A DNA stretch of 64,000 nt, taken from the NCBI GenBank assembly GCA_029865845.1, contig JARXAM010000121.1, forward strand, positions 19,442 to 83,441. Reading direction: 5' to 3'. A program made the position numbers and the translations under genes. This DNA comes from Rhodoferax sp. Its GTDB lineage: Bacteria > Pseudomonadota > Gammaproteobacteria > Burkholderiales > Burkholderiaceae_C. The notes below the pieces were generated by a model, which saw only the letters and a program-made list of their open reading frames with translations, had not been told where the DNA came from and ran no database searches. Within the stretch, counting starts at the first letter, position 1, and each line of letters starts with the position of its first letter. Shown here one piece after another: positions 63,869-64,000 of the stretch.

Positions 63869-64000
63869 TGTGAAGCCCACCGATAAGCCGGATTCTGTGC
63901 ATGGGGTTTCCCCCACGTGACCACCATTACTCTGGGCCGCCGGTCACCCGGACGGCTCGATGCTACCTACCCGCACACTCCGGGGGCCCCGTCAACGTGT
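63869..64000 (-). ncRNA. rnpB: RNase P RNA (3' part, runs off the window)
   Basis: The minus strand reads GGTAGCATCGAGCCGTCC, GGTGACCGGCGGCCCAGAGTAATGG and, near the end, CAGAATCCGGCTTATCGGTGGGCTTC. These match the 3' conserved regions of bacterial type A RNase P RNA (AGAAxCCGGCUUAUCGG). The 5' half lies beyond position 64000. RNase P matures tRNA 5' ends. The gene is divergently close to nothing else here, about 50 bp upstream of the CBS gene's start on the same strand. Confidence 0.93.

Overview
The window is chromosomal DNA of a betaproteobacterium, most likely a Comamonadaceae (Burkholderiales) member of the Rhodoferax/Polaromonas/Acidovorax type. This rests on gene order (accB-accC-prmA-DUF3426; a complete mraZ-to-lpxC division/cell wall cluster; dksA-hslV-hslU; xerC-DUF484-dapF), on proteins with a Comamonadaceae character (MurD with a long N-terminal extension, DksA lacking zinc cysteines, a KAAPAKK-repeat H1-like protein), and on moderately high GC. 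The species cannot be named from the sequence alone.

Layout. 0-15.7 kb: nrdB, an H1-like nucleoid protein, the DUF3426-prmA-accC-accB block, a TlpA-type thioredoxin, mpl, aroG behind a previously unannotated aromatic leader peptide and terminator, tldD, rodA and a NarL-type two-component pair. 15.7-25.3 kb: an accessory region containing a yqiA fragment joined to an IS3 remnant, two inverted remnants of one IS5-like element, an operon of DUF3616, a diacylglycerol-kinase-like protein and a metallophosphoesterase, then TerC, DUF456, ExoD, YqhA and a large lipoprotein. 25.4-31.9 kb: intact yqiA, an RNB exoribonuclease, a TonB-like protein, mtgA, plsC-like, cdsA-like and ruvC. 32-53 kb, all on the minus strand: hslV, hslU, then mraZ, rsmH, ftsL, ftsI, murE, murF, mraY, murD, ftsW, murG, murC, ddl, ftsQ, ftsA, ftsZ and lpxC, nearly all overlapping by 1-4 bases. 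53-64 kb: a STAS-like protein, dksA, a CobW GTPase, an RlmI-like methyltransferase, tRNA-Gly(GCC), xerC, DUF484, dapF, a metallo-beta-lactamase-fold hydrolase, a pseudouridine synthase, a CBS protein and the 3' part of rnpB.

How the genes work together. Most of the window builds the envelope: malonyl-CoA supply (accBC), phospholipid acylation and CDP-diacylglycerol synthesis (plsC, cdsA), lipid A commitment (lpxC), muropeptide recycling (mpl), meso-DAP supply (dapF), peptidoglycan precursor synthesis and polymerisation (mur genes, mraY, ftsW/I, rodA, mtgA) and the divisome (ftsL/Q/A/Z). The division cluster opens with a visible promoter and four 10-bp-spaced MraZ boxes. 

The strongest unannotated signals are (1) an FFFSYFWF leader peptide plus terminator and antiterminator complementarity upstream of aroG, which looks like ribosome-mediated attenuation; (2) a 45-nt hairpin, an 83-bp offset duplication and a 28-codon micro-ORF at the ftsW/murG junction that place a second Shine-Dalgarno/start pair in a stem; and (3) the IS-scarred accessory island bracketed by homologous yqiA sequences.
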